A DNA stretch of 11,238 nt from assembly GCA_963618065.1 (NCBI GenBank), contig CAVERH010000079.1, positions 1-11,238 of the forward strand, written 5' to 3'. Made by a program: the position numbers and the translations under genes. Source of the DNA: Suilimivivens sp963618065 (GTDB taxonomy: Bacteria; Bacillota; Clostridia; Lachnospirales; Lachnospiraceae). Within the stretch, counting starts at the first letter, position 1. Every line of letters starts with the position of its first letter. The notes beneath the pieces were generated by a model. It worked only from the letters and a program-made list of their open reading frames with translations. It was not told the origin of the DNA and made no database searches. Below are positions 1-5,592 of this stretch, one piece after another.

Positions 1-22
1 AAAAGGTCTAAGCGTAAGAAAT

Positions 23-54
23 AGGGTTCGGGGCATAAGCCCCTTCCCTTTTCT
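23..54 (+). terminator. Possible hairpin terminator at the left edge
   Basis: A GC-rich hairpin lies here: GGGGC (30-34), loop ATAA, GCCCC (39-43). An outer AGGG/CCCT stem (23-26 and 46-49) is separated by a small internal loop. TTTTCTC follows on the plus strand. It would stop transcription entering from the left before the small plus-strand unit at 87-424. The T-run is short and the upstream gene is outside the window, so its role is uncertain. Confidence 0.4.
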
Positions 55-86
55 CAGTATATCACATTCATTTGCTTTATTAAACC

Positions 87-251
87 ATGAAATATTGTCG
101 TATTGCACTATTCATATTAACCATTTGTATTCTTATCGATGGTTTTAACGGTGAATTTTCTGCACCAACCATATTTGATGTCGTCAAGTGGATTTCTTGG
201 TTTATTTGCATCACTATTTATTTTTTACGGAGGAAAAGAAAATGCGTTTAA
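87..251 (+). CDS. Possible 54-residue membrane protein overlapping the XRE gene
   Basis: The frame starts at ATG 87, just after an in-frame TAA at 81-83, and reads 54 codons. The product has two hydrophobic stretches (about residues 5-19 and 32-47) separated by a short polar loop, and ends in a strongly basic RRKRK tail. That is the profile of a small two-span membrane protein with a cytoplasmic basic end. Its stop (249-251) overlaps the start of the XRE gene at 242 by 10 bases in another frame, which would couple their translation. Against it: no Shine-Dalgarno is visible before ATG 87, and the region is AT-rich, so hydrophobic codons can arise by chance. I recognise no family. Confidence 0.3.
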   Translation: MKYCRIALFILTICILIDGFNGEFSAPTIFDVVKWISWFICITIYFLRRKRKCV

Positions 252-424
252 AAGAAATTCGTGCCGAGCGTGGCTTGTCTGTTCCGAAACTGGTTGAGTT
301 GTCAGGAGTTCCGCGCCGTACCATCCAGGAAATAGAAAATCGTGGAGATTGTCGCGTATCGACTGCGATTGCTCTCGCAGATGCTCTTGGCGTTTCTCTG
401 GATGAGCTTTGTCGCAGTCGATAA
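242..424 (+). CDS. Minimal XRE-family HTH regulator (60 aa)
   Basis: A 60-residue protein made almost entirely of one Cro/C1-type helix-turn-helix: an RLKEIRAERGLS helix, then VPKLVELSGVPRRTIQEIENR as the helix-turn-recognition-helix core (about residues 14-34), then AIALADALGVSLDELC, the usual last helix. ATG 242 was chosen because GGAGG ends about 6-7 bases upstream. The longer reading from ATG 188 would add 18 residues that lack a ribosome binding site and run through the possible upstream membrane ORF. It has no effector or protease domain, so it is more like Cro or an accessory regulator than a full CI repressor. It faces the leftward operon end to end. Its DNA target is not evident. Confidence 0.85.
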   Translation: MRLKEIRAERGLSVPKLVELSGVPRRTIQEIENRGDCRVSTAIALADALGVSLDELCRSR

Positions 425-465
425 GGCACTCTTTCTATTGGGCTTCGGCTCCATGCTAAATATTA

Positions 466-939
466 TCACACTTTTAACCGACATGAACCGACATTTTTAA
501 AAAATCTTTGTTTTTTTCTCCAGCAGTTTTCGTCCGTATATTTAATCTTCCGCTTTGGAAACATCTGGTTCATTTTATGCGCCACCTGGATCCACGTCAA
601 GTCATCAATGTAATACAGCCGGAACATGACTCTTAGTTCCGGCTGTGTCATATTGTTTATAAATTCCTCCACCTGGACAGTCAGCTCCGAAAGTTCCGTT
701 ATTTTGAGCTCTAAGAGTTTTTTGTAGCGTTCTCTTGACGCCTTTCTTCGCTGATAGATAGGATCCGGAACGCCTGTTATTTTGATCACACCAATTGTAA
801 GATCTTTTCTTGATCCCGTTACTGTATCAGCCACAAGAGGAGGATCTTGCAGGAAGGTATTGAGATTTTCTATCCTGCTTTGCAGATCTTTAATCTCTGC
901 CTTTATCTCGCAGTATTGATCTAAGATATCTTCTTCCAA
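466..939 (-). CDS. DUF1492 / sigma-70 region 4-like phage regulator
   Basis: A 157-residue protein with an N-terminal coiled-coil-like part (EIKAEIKDLQSRIENLN) and a C-terminal part, MTQPELRVMFRLYYIDDLTWIQVAHKMN (about residues 96-123), that resembles the region 4 HTH in DUF1492 and ArpU/RinA-type phage proteins. In Firmicutes phages such genes usually close the early region and control late (packaging and structural) transcription; that role here is inferred. The start is TTG at 937-939, with AGGGGGAC about 7 bases upstream and an in-frame TAG shortly before it; no ATG occurs in the N-terminal half. It is the last leftward gene in the window and converges with the XRE gene at 242, with 41 bases between them. 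Its last codons lie over a direct repeat, ATGTCGGTT, at 477-496. Confidence 0.8.
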   Translation of the reverse strand: MEEDILDQYCEIKAEIKDLQSRIENLNTFLQDPPLVADTVTGSRKDLTIGVIKITGVPDPIYQRRKASRERYKKLLELKITELSELTVQVEEFINNMTQPELRVMFRLYYIDDLTWIQVAHKMNQMFPKRKIKYTDENCWRKKQRFFKNVGSCRLKV

Positions 940-1125
940 TGCTTCGTCCCCCTGTTCTGCTGCTTCTTGCTATCTCGTGTTAGTATTGCGATTCTTCTGA
1001 GTATCCTGCTGCTTCTCGTTGCCTTATTTTAGTCTTCTGGGTGTCCTGCTGCCCCGTCGGCTCAGACGGTTGTTTTCCTTCAGATCATTCGGCTTGCTTT
1101 GTGCAGACTCGTTTCGTCATTCCTG
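940..1125. other. Gap with imperfect direct repeats and a broken reading frame
   Basis: This 186-base gap separates two leftward genes in an otherwise tightly packed operon. Two imperfect copies of TCTTCTGNGTNTCCTGCTGC lie 40 bases apart (993-1012 and 1033-1052), with a partial third copy (TGTTCTGCTGCTTCTTGC) near 953-970. On the minus strand a frame opens at ATG 1120, hits TGA at 1085-1087 after 11 codons, and continues open for 34 hydrophilic codons to TAA at 980-982. AGGA sits right against that ATG, too close for a normal Shine-Dalgarno. It may be a decayed small gene or chance; no family is recognisable. Confidence 0.35.
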
Positions 1126-1470
1126 TCAGTTCCGATTATTCTCAGCATTTTTCAGCTCGTCATAGTCTTCATCGAACACTTCTTCGTCATCCGCATCGAA
1201 CGGAGCTTTCATTGCCTCTTCCACGTTCAATTCCATGAATCTCTGGAAATAGTCCTGGCATTTCTTTCCGGTCATTTCTTCAAAGAGGCGCTCCAGCGCT
1301 CTGCTGTATATGTCCGATCTGTTAAACTGGTAATATGCTTCTTTGATCATGTCCGTGATTGCTTCTGCATCAGAATCTAAAACTTTATATTTTCCCAGAA
1401 TCTCTTTTGCTTCTTTCACTTCAAGCTTGCAAAGGTCATTGATTGTTAAGCCCGATCCGTATTTTCCCAT
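1126..1470 (-). CDS. Hypothetical phage protein (114 aa) with acidic tail
   Basis: No family recognised. The protein is mostly predicted helical (KLEVKEAKEILGKYKVL, AEAITDMIKEAYYQF, ALERLFEEMTGKKCQDYFQRFMEL) and ends in a very acidic stretch, FDADDEEVFDEDYDEL, at about residues 90-105. ATG 1470 is preceded by AAAGGGGA at a good distance, and the gene follows the MazG-like gene by 4 bases, so both are surely on one leftward transcript. Acidic tails like this occur on DNA mimics and on small binding proteins, but nothing here shows such a role. Confidence 0.75.
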   Translation of the reverse strand: MGKYGSGLTINDLCKLEVKEAKEILGKYKVLDSDAEAITDMIKEAYYQFNRSDIYSRALERLFEEMTGKKCQDYFQRFMELNVEEAMKAPFDADDEEVFDEDYDELKNAENNRN

Positions 1471-1474
1471 TGTC

Positions 1475-1903
1475 TTATTCCCCTTTATATTCTTCTCTGA
1501 TAACGCCCCTGTGGGCTGCTGCCTTTATTACTTCAATTATACGATTCCATTCATGCTTTGTTAAGTAATTCCCGGTCGTGATGTCCAAGATCGCCTCGCG
1601 AAGCTGCCGGTTCTCCGGCATGGTCACGGAACGACAGGCGGTCATTTCTTCAATCCGCTGTAAGAAGCGTTCGTTCTTCTCCTTGATCTGCTTAATATCC
1701 GGTCTTAACCGAAGCTCTGACGCGCACTGGTAAACGTCAGTGAATTCTTCTTCTACGTTCTTCATAGTATCCTTATATACCGCCGGTGACGGATTTTCCT
1801 TTCTCAGGATCCGTGCTGACTTCAAGGCCGCGTGCGAAAGTTCCGCACACTCCTCGGCCAGCTGCTCCAGCATCGCGGCAGTGCCTATTACTTCGATGAT
1901 CAT
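1475..1903 (-). CDS. MazG-like nucleotide pyrophosphohydrolase family protein
   Basis: The first 65 residues match the all-alpha NTP-PPase pattern: LAEECAELSHAALKSAR has the EExxE motif (E17, E18, E21), and VEEEFTDVYQ carries the second metal-binding ExxD pair (E53, D56). Enzymes of this family hydrolyse (d)NTPs to NMP plus pyrophosphate using Mg2+. In phages they are thought to adjust nucleotide pools or alarmone levels. A C-terminal extension (about residues 71-142) with no recognised domain makes it longer than minimal phage versions. ATG 1903 overlaps the stop of the gene before it (ATGA, 1900-1903) and has GAGGAGG upstream. Family is fairly sure; substrate is unknown. Confidence 0.75.
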   Translation of the reverse strand: MIIEVIGTAAMLEQLAEECAELSHAALKSARILRKENPSPAVYKDTMKNVEEEFTDVYQCASELRLRPDIKQIKEKNERFLQRIEEMTACRSVTMPENRQLREAILDITTGNYLTKHEWNRIIEVIKAAAHRGVIREEYKGE

Positions 1904-2106
1904 TTATCAGCCTCCTCATCTATGCACGGGTTCAAAAACCAATGGTTCAATGATCGTATGCAATCCGGACACAAATCAAGCTCTCCTGTATCATCTACAC
2001 TGTATCTGTCTGTTCCATGGTCGTATACCATGAATGCAAAAGCATTCGTTTCTTCGTGCCAGTCATAATATTTCTCGCACCTGTCGCACTTTGTTGCCCA
2101 AGCCAT
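1900..2106 (-). CDS. Small zinc-binding protein (68 aa, two CxxC)
   Basis: A 68-residue protein with CDRC (C7, C10) and CPDC (C46, C49), the four-cysteine layout of a treble-clef or zinc-ribbon fold. Between them lie a strand-like segment, NAFAFMVYDH, and acidic residues. A further Cys-Ile-Asp follows near the end. It starts at ATG 2106 with an AAGGAGG-type site upstream and ends in a 4-base overlap with the MazG-like gene, so the two are translationally coupled. Such proteins are common in Clostridia phage early operons; the partner or nucleic acid bound is unknown. Confidence 0.75.
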   Translation of the reverse strand: MAWATKCDRCEKYYDWHEETNAFAFMVYDHGTDRYSVDDTGELDLCPDCIRSLNHWFLNPCIDEEADK

Positions 2107-2124
2107 TTTTTAACCTCCTTTGAG

Positions 2125-2586
2125 TCAAACCTTGTTATATTGTGTTAAATACGTCCACGCAAGCACTTCATGGAGTTCTTGACTCACATCCTCTTTTCCG
2201 TCAAAGTCCTCCAGGATCAAGTATGGCGCGTCCTCATCAGGGATAAGAATCTGCCAGCCTCCGCGCTTGCCATACCTTGCCAGTGTCACAAAGGTAAACG
2301 TTGGATGATAAACCTTTTCCTTCTCCGGCACCCAGTCACTTTCAAAGTCTGATATCCAGCTGTGTCTTTTTACGGTTGCAAGCAGCCATGTGCAGGACGG
2401 TGGCTTTTTATTACTGCTTACCGGAATCCAGGCACCGTTATAGGTTTCCTGTTCCTCTACTGCGTCCATGCAGTTCTGTATGACTTCATATGCGTCCTTT
2501 TTCTGGCAGTATCCGCAAAGTGGTGCTTCCTGTAATGCGTAGTTGCTCAAGTGCGTTAAAAGCTTATCTGCATCAATCAGCCTCAT
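2125..2586 (-). CDS. Phage hypothetical protein with MRLIDADKL start (153 aa)
   Basis: It begins MRLIDADKLLTHLSNY, an opening seen again and again in Firmicutes phage proteins of unknown function, often beside DUF551 proteins. A CGYC pair follows (C24, C27), then DAYEVIQNCMDAVEE, and a Trp-rich C-terminal half with WIPVSSNKKPPSCTW, which loosely recalls the WIPV..K.P opening of DUF551. Distant relation to the DUF551 protein at 3957-4439 is therefore possible but not proven. GGAGGACAA precedes ATG 2586. The start overlaps the end of the Lar-like gene by 14 bases. Confidence 0.7.
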   Translation of the reverse strand: MRLIDADKLLTHLSNYALQEAPLCGYCQKKDAYEVIQNCMDAVEEQETYNGAWIPVSSNKKPPSCTWLLATVKRHSWISDFESDWVPEKEKVYHPTFTFVTLARYGKRGGWQILIPDEDAPYLILEDFDGKEDVSQELHEVLAWTYLTQYNKV

Positions 2587-2752
2587 TTGTCCTCCTATTC
2601 CAGGTGCCTGCTGCCTCTTCCCTCGAAAATCTGGTTGCGGTCATGCTGTCGCAGGTCTTGCACATGACCACATAAAGGTTTCTGACTCCCATGTCATGCT
2701 CGATCATGTACGCATCACCTCCACAAAAGGGGCACGGTTTTAGCTTTTTCAT
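2573..2752 (-). CDS. lar: Lar-family restriction alleviation-like protein (59 aa)
   Basis: The 59-residue product reads MKKLKPCPFCGGDAYM at the start, then YVVMCKTCDSMTATRF, then REEAAGTWNRRTN. The LKPCPFCGG opening, the second CxxC (C31, C34), and the closing E.A...WNRR are the signature of the small zinc-ribbon Lar family. The founding member, from the Rac prophage of E. coli, relieves type I restriction by stimulating host methylation; most phage members carry the name by similarity only. AGGAGG sits 8-9 bases before ATG 2752. It overlaps the gene upstream by 38 bases and the one downstream by 14, so all three are tightly coupled. Family assignment is firm, function inferred. Confidence 0.8.
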   Translation of the reverse strand: MKKLKPCPFCGGDAYMIEHDMGVRNLYVVMCKTCDSMTATRFSREEAAGTWNRRTNEAD

Positions 2753-2915
2753 TGATTTCTCGCCTCCTGGTAATCATTTTTCTTGTATTCTTCTGCTCTC
2801 CTATCATCCCCACGACCACTGTACAGCTTGCAAGCAGGTTTTTGCGGTAGTCATTCCAGACGCGCCAGTCATTTCCCCCGGCCTTGCTGATCAGATACAC
2901 TTCGAACAGTTTCAT
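2715..2915 (-). CDS. Hypothetical small basic protein (66 aa)
   Basis: No family recognised. It opens MKLFEVYLISKAGGNDWRVW, a strand-like segment, and ends with basic residues (NTRKMITRRREINEKAK). I chose ATG 2915 rather than the in-frame ATG 2963 because GAGGG lies 8 bases before 2915 and nothing resembling a ribosome binding site precedes 2963. It overlaps the previous gene by 47 bases and the Lar-like gene by 38. The C-terminal 12 residues share DNA with the Lar start, so the reading frame there is under double constraint. Confidence 0.65.
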   Translation of the reverse strand: MKLFEVYLISKAGGNDWRVWNDYRKNLLASCTVVVGMIGEQKNTRKMITRRREINEKAKTVPLLWR

Positions 2916-3060
2916 TGCTCTTACCCTCGTTGTCGTATTTTCTCCAGGTGTGGAACAAGGCATACGCTAAAGGATCTCTTACAAAGTCCATTTTGCACGC
3001 CCGTTCATGAAGTTGCTTTAAATCCCTTATGGCGGTATCTATGTCATTCAATCTCCTCAT
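2869..3060 (-). CDS. Hypothetical phage protein (63 aa)
   Basis: No family named with confidence. The N-terminal part, LNDIDTAIRDLKQLHERAC, looks like one amphipathic helix; DPLAYALFHTWRKYDNEGK follows. This DPLAYALFHTWRK type of segment gives the impression of a conserved phage family. ATG 3060 has no good Shine-Dalgarno and lies 17 bases inside the end of the preceding gene, so translation probably depends on coupling. A TTG three codons further in is an alternative start. Confidence 0.6.
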   Translation of the reverse strand: MRRLNDIDTAIRDLKQLHERACKMDFVRDPLAYALFHTWRKYDNEGKSNETVRSVSDQQGRGK

Positions 3061-3463
3061 TGCTTGTCATCGTCCAGGTGTGTGTGCTTTCCGTAATTCC
3101 TAAAGCCTTTGCCAGGTTGTCTTTTGTCGTGCCCCCGTAATTCGGCACAAACAGCCTTTCTAAGATAAGCGAAGTATTTAAAGACAGCTTTAGCTCTCCA
3201 TGACAGTCATCTTCCAGATAGCTGTTAAGGTTAATGTCATAGAATTCAAGGACATCATTGACCTGAGCCATAATGTAATCAATCAGTTCAATCGCGCCTT
3301 TGTATATATCGGCATATCCATTGATATTAATTTTGTGCTGTCCTGCATCTATCCAAGCTCCGCAATCCGGACATTTTCCGTGCGTCGGCTTTATTGCACT
3401 GTAAGTTACCTTAATTTTCGCCAAGTCCTTTACTTCGCAATACGGGCAATGCATCGTACTCAT
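3044..3463 (-). CDS. Zinc-ribbon phage protein, first gene of the left operon
   Basis: A 139-residue protein. The N-terminus carries CPYC (C6, C9) and CPDC (C31, C34), a typical zinc ribbon. The middle is helical and rich in Asp and Asn (IELIDYIMAQVNDVLEFYDINLNSYL), and LAKALGITES near the C-terminus could be part of an HTH-like element. ATG 3463 is preceded by AAAGGGGAAC. It is the first leftward gene after the palindromic promoter region at 3499-3538, so its transcription is likely tied to the divergent hicB gene. Function unknown; binding of nucleic acid is a reasonable guess from the fold only. Confidence 0.75.
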   Translation of the reverse strand: MSTMHCPYCEVKDLAKIKVTYSAIKPTHGKCPDCGAWIDAGQHKININGYADIYKGAIELIDYIMAQVNDVLEFYDINLNSYLEDDCHGELKLSLNTSLILERLFVPNYGGTTKDNLAKALGITESTHTWTMTSNEEIE

Positions 3464-3498
3464 TTTTGTTCCCCTTTATTTTTGTGTATTTTTGTGTA

Positions 3499-3538
3499 TT
3501 TGATATATTATACACAAAGTTGTGTATAATATATCAAA
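3499..3538. promoter_or_regulatory. 40-bp palindrome: divergent promoter and probable HicB operator
   Basis: TTTGATATATTATACACA (3499-3516) is exactly reverse-complementary to TGTGTATAATATATCAAA (3521-3538); the central AAGT adds one more pair, giving 19-bp arms. Each arm holds a TATAAT box (plus strand 3525-3530; minus strand read from 3507-3512) and a TTGATA box (3500-3505; minus strand read from 3532-3537), spaced 19 bp, somewhat long. So one symmetric element can fire rightward into hicB and leftward into the operon starting at 3463. Two extra direct TGTGTA copies sit 10 bp apart at 3483-3488 and 3493-3498. HicB proteins with DNA-binding tails repress their own promoters, which makes this the likely operator. 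Confidence 0.7.
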
Positions 3539-3552
3539 AGGTAGGTGTTTTT

Positions 3553-3939
3553 ATGTTATATACTTATACTGCTGTTATTTCTCAGTCCGATGGGACATTT
3601 TACGCAAAGGTTCCGGATGTAAGTGGCTGTATTACCACTGCTTCCTCTCTTTCTGAGGCTATTGTTCTTATCACTGATGCGCTCAATCTTTGCCTTGTCG
3701 GTCTGGAAGATGAGGGGATCAAGCCAAATTCAGCCACACCGCAATGTGATATTCCTCATAACCCAGACGATATTTTGACAATCATCCAGGCCGACACGAT
3801 CAAATACCGCAGTCTAACCGATACGCGTGCAGTCAGAAAAAACGTTTCCCTTCCTGCCTGGATGGTTGCCCTCGCCGATAAAAGAGGGATTAACTGTTCC
3901 AAAGTTTTGCAGGATGCTCTTTTGTCCGCTCTTTCGTGA
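3553..3939 (+). CDS. hicB: HicB-family antitoxin-type regulator without HicA
   Basis: A 128-residue protein. The N-terminal half (YTAVISQSDGTFYAKVPDVSGC..ASSLSEAI) is the partially degraded RNase-H-like HicB fold; the A..L.EAI...L..CL pattern continues to about residue 50. The C-terminal part, RKNVSLPAWMVALADKRGI (95-113) and CSKVLQDALLSAL, fits the ribbon-helix-helix or HTH DNA-binding tail of HicB antitoxins. HicB normally neutralises the mRNA interferase HicA and represses the operon; no HicA-like ORF is present on either side. It is flanked by its own promoter palindrome and a strong terminator, so it is a monocistronic unit. ATG 3553 follows AGGTAGGTG; the reading extended to 3466 would cross the promoter. 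It is probably a phage regulator now. Confidence 0.85.
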   Translation: MLYTYTAVISQSDGTFYAKVPDVSGCITTASSLSEAIVLITDALNLCLVGLEDEGIKPNSATPQCDIPHNPDDILTIIQADTIKYRSLTDTRAVRKNVSLPAWMVALADKRGINCSKVLQDALLSALS

Positions 3940-3946
3940 TTCATGC

Positions 3947-3976
3947 GACCCGGGATTTATTCCGGGTCTTTTTTTT
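3947..3976 (+). terminator. Rho-independent terminator after hicB
   Basis: GACCCGG (3947-3953) pairs with CCGGGTC (3962-3968), extendable by two pairs around a short loop, and is followed by eight T on the plus strand. It ends the hicB transcript 8 bases after its stop. The stop codon of the leftward gene at 3957-4439 lies inside the hairpin. On the minus strand no T-run follows, so it would not stop leftward transcription efficiently. Confidence 0.9.
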
Positions 3977-4439
3977 CCTCCCTGTACGGCGCTGGAAGTT
4001 TCATCCAGGCATTTACATACATGTCATTTTCTATAAAGCTTTCATCGTCGTCACCGATCCGGAACGTGCCGGAGTCCTCATCGTCTACCGTATACCGGCC
4101 GATCATTACAAAACTGGCATTTTCGAAGGATAGTAAAACATGTTCGTCCGGATCGGGAAGCTTCTCGGTGATTGGAATAAAGCGGTGCTTGTTTCTTTCT
4201 TCTGACAGCTTCGTCAAGAGCTTATGTGTCTGGGTCTCTTCGAAGTTGTTAAGACTTACAATCTCTTCCGGAGATAAGCCGGTGTCTTCGTATTCCTTCA
4301 GCTTGTACAGTGCACCATAGAGCTTTTCCCAAGTGTCTTTTGTGATTGTAATCAGCGGGCGAAGCTGCTGCCATGGAACGTCCTTCAAGCACCAGAAGCC
4401 CTTACCATTGTTTTCTGTCAGTCTTGCAGTTTTTTTCAT
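3957..4439 (-). CDS. DUF551 domain phage protein (160 aa)
   Basis: The C-terminal half matches DUF551: RFIPITEKLPDPDEHVLLSF (about residues 85-104), then VMIGRYT, and WMKLPAPYRE near the end, corresponding to the family's W.P..E.LP...V.V......G......W.PLP.PY layout. The N-terminal part has YKLKEYEDTGLSPEEI, another recurrent phage segment found before DUF551 domains. Function is unknown. ATG 4439 was preferred to the GTG just before it because GGAGG lies 7 bases from the ATG. It overlaps the stop of the preceding Cys-rich gene (TGATG). It is the last gene before the hicB unit; leftward readthrough from it would be antisense to hicB. Confidence 0.8.
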   Translation of the reverse strand: MKKTARLTENNGKGFWCLKDVPWQQLRPLITITKDTWEKLYGALYKLKEYEDTGLSPEEIVSLNNFEETQTHKLLTKLSEERNKHRFIPITEKLPDPDEHVLLSFENASFVMIGRYTVDDEDSGTFRIGDDDESFIENDMYVNAWMKLPAPYREEKKDPE

Positions 4440-4582
4440 CACACTTCCTCCCCGTCGTCGCAGTCATCCTCACAGCAGATTCCTGTATACTCTAGGTATT
4501 TTTCTGAATTGCCGTTTACGCAAATGTGCATCCCGTTCATGGTTTCATTTGAATAGCACCATTTACAGTCTCTGCATTTCAT
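4439..4582 (-). CDS. Cys-rich small protein (47 aa)
   Basis: The product begins MKCRDCKWCYSNETMNG and continues HICVNGNSEKYLEYTGICC, ending with an acidic tail (EDDCDDGEEV). Eight cysteines in 47 residues, with the CxxC pair near the start, point to a metal-binding mini-protein as often seen in Clostridia phages (CxxCxWC..). ATG 4582 has GGTGAG about 5 bases upstream, within the end of the preceding gene, and the stop (4439-4441) overlaps the next ATG. Both junctions argue for translational coupling and support that it is real. Function unknown. Confidence 0.7.
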   Translation of the reverse strand: MKCRDCKWCYSNETMNGMHICVNGNSEKYLEYTGICCEDDCDDGEEV

Positions 4583-4583
4583 C

Positions 4584-4817
4584 TCACCATCGCACCCTCT
4601 GCCCACAGTTCCTGCAATACCTCACTGCACCTGTCAGCCGATCTTTACAGAGCGGGCACCTGTGTTCTGCGTTCCCGTCTGTTTTGGTTTCCGTCAGGCT
4701 TCTTTTGGGCAGTGCCTTTTCGATGCATACGCAGGCTGTGTGGAGTGCTCTCCTTTCTGATCCTGTCTTCTCGTTCATGATTTTTCTTACTGTCTCATGT
4801 ACGGTTTTCAGATCCAT
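4584..4817 (-). CDS. Zinc-ribbon protein (77 aa)
   Basis: The C-terminal third is a classic zinc ribbon: CPLC (C54, C57) and CRNCGQ (C68, C71). The N-terminal 45 residues are helical and basic (VRKIMNEKTGSERRALHTAC). GGAGGAATAAACAT precedes ATG 4817. It lies 4 bases downstream of one gene and 1 base from the start of the next, so it is within a continuous operon. Small ribbons of this type bind zinc and often nucleic acid or protein; no specific role can be given. Confidence 0.75.
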   Translation of the reverse strand: MDLKTVHETVRKIMNEKTGSERRALHTACVCIEKALPKRSLTETKTDGNAEHRCPLCKDRLTGAVRYCRNCGQRVRW

Positions 4818-4821
4818 ATGT

Positions 4822-5172
4822 TTATTCCTCCGGATTATTGCTTATAAAAAACTTGAAGACAGCCATAAGCTCGTTTTCATTCATCCAGTGGCTTACAACG
4901 CTCTGGTATACTAACCTTCGTTCCGGCAGGTACACGATAGCAAGCAGGTTTTTACATGGCTGCTTGACCTTATAATTTCCCACTACAAGTTCTTTTTCTT
5001 CTACCATCTCGCTCCAGTTTTTGTTTGGTCTTGTATACTTCACAATTTGGCCGTTAAAATACATCTCGGCAATGTTTGCCTTGTGCGCTGCCAGAAGTCT
5101 GCAGCATTCATTGACCTGCTCCCATCCCCTTTTAAGTTCCGGCGGCATCTCCTTTACTTTTTCTTTCTCCAT
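4822..5172 (-). CDS. Hypothetical protein (116 aa)
   Basis: No family recognised. It opens with charged residues (MEKEKVKEMPPELKRGWEQ), then NECCRLLAAHKANIAEMYFNG. The second half is strand-rich (KELVVGNYKVKQ, NLLAIVYLPERRLVYQSV) and ends in MAVFKFFISNNPEE. It is the gene after the HTH protein at 5182-5589, separated by 9 bases, and has an AGGAGAGGA site before ATG 5172. No signal peptide or membrane span is seen. Confidence 0.7.
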   Translation of the reverse strand: MEKEKVKEMPPELKRGWEQVNECCRLLAAHKANIAEMYFNGQIVKYTRPNKNWSEMVEEKELVVGNYKVKQPCKNLLAIVYLPERRLVYQSVVSHWMNENELMAVFKFFISNNPEE

Positions 5173-5181
5173 GTCCTCTCC

Positions 5182-5589
5182 TTAGTATCTGTCAAGATTT
5201 TCGCCGATCAGGTCGATCCATAAAATGCTTTCCTTCATTCCGCTGGGAAGCTCTACCAGGCAAAAATACGGGTTTGCACTGGAAATCACCTTTACAAGTA
5301 TGCGTGGCCTGACGTGCTGCTGTTTTTCGCCGTCACCGTAAAGTGCATTTCTCGTACTCTTCACCAGAATTTTCTGACCTGGCTTCGTTTTCTTCCTGAG
5401 CTCAACGATTCTCCAGGTAGAAATGCCGCGTCCTGAAAGGACGGTGCCGCATTTCTTACGCATCCGAACATGATTCCGGCTTAAGCATTCATAAACCCAT
5501 TGTCTTGTAATTCCCAGGCGGTTCGCAATATCTATCGTTGACATGCCATCTCCGTACAGGGTCAGGACGTCTCGCTCTATCTTTGTCAT
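5182..5589 (-). CDS. HTH DNA-binding protein (135 aa)
   Basis: The N-terminus holds a helix-turn-helix of the resolvase/sigma-region-4 style: LYGDGMSTIDIANRLGITRQ then WVYECLSRN (about residues 11-39). Basic residues follow (VRMRKKC). The C-terminal half (about 50-135) is predicted strand-rich and reads like a small beta domain: GQKILVKSTR, PRILVKVISSANPYFCLVEL, SILWIDLIGENLDRY. No integrase or recombinase catalytic residues are present, so it is a regulator or accessory DNA binder, not a recombinase. It sits 3 bases after the gene at 5593-6186. Its target is unknown. Confidence 0.7.
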   Translation of the reverse strand: MTKIERDVLTLYGDGMSTIDIANRLGITRQWVYECLSRNHVRMRKKCGTVLSGRGISTWRIVELRKKTKPGQKILVKSTRNALYGDGEKQQHVRPRILVKVISSANPYFCLVELPSGMKESILWIDLIGENLDRY

Positions 5590-5592
5590 GTG

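Noticed and set aside
188..241. Longer start for the XRE gene at ATG 188
   Set aside because: No ribosome binding site precedes 188, while ATG 242 has a well-placed GGAGG and gives the standard XRE start.
980..1120. TGA recoding (stop-codon reassignment) in the gap ORF
   Set aside because: Genes throughout the window, including the Lar-like, MazG-like and zinc-ribbon genes, use TGA as a normal stop, so a recoded TGA is not likely.
2691..3140. Plus-strand 149-codon frame
   Set aside because: It lies opposite three overlapping minus-strand genes with good start sites, has Cys/His/Pro-rich composition typical of antisense frames, and no Shine-Dalgarno.
3466..3552. N-terminal extension of HicB with hydrophobic residues
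   Set aside because: It would translate through the promoter palindrome and the Shine-Dalgarno of ATG 3553, and HicB alignments start at the YTAVI strand.
3947..3976. Bidirectional terminator between hicB and the leftward DUF551 gene
   Set aside because: Only the plus strand has a T-run after the stem; the minus strand continues into mixed sequence.
3940..4600. Search for a HicA toxin next to hicB
   Set aside because: No frame on either strand near hicB carries the HicA GSHH-type motif and double-stranded-RNA-binding-like fold; the terminator follows hicB at once.
4333..4914. Plus-strand 193-codon frame rich in Ser, Leu and Phe
   Set aside because: Antisense to four coupled minus-strand genes, including a recognisable DUF551 and zinc ribbon; its composition is that of a reverse-complement frame.
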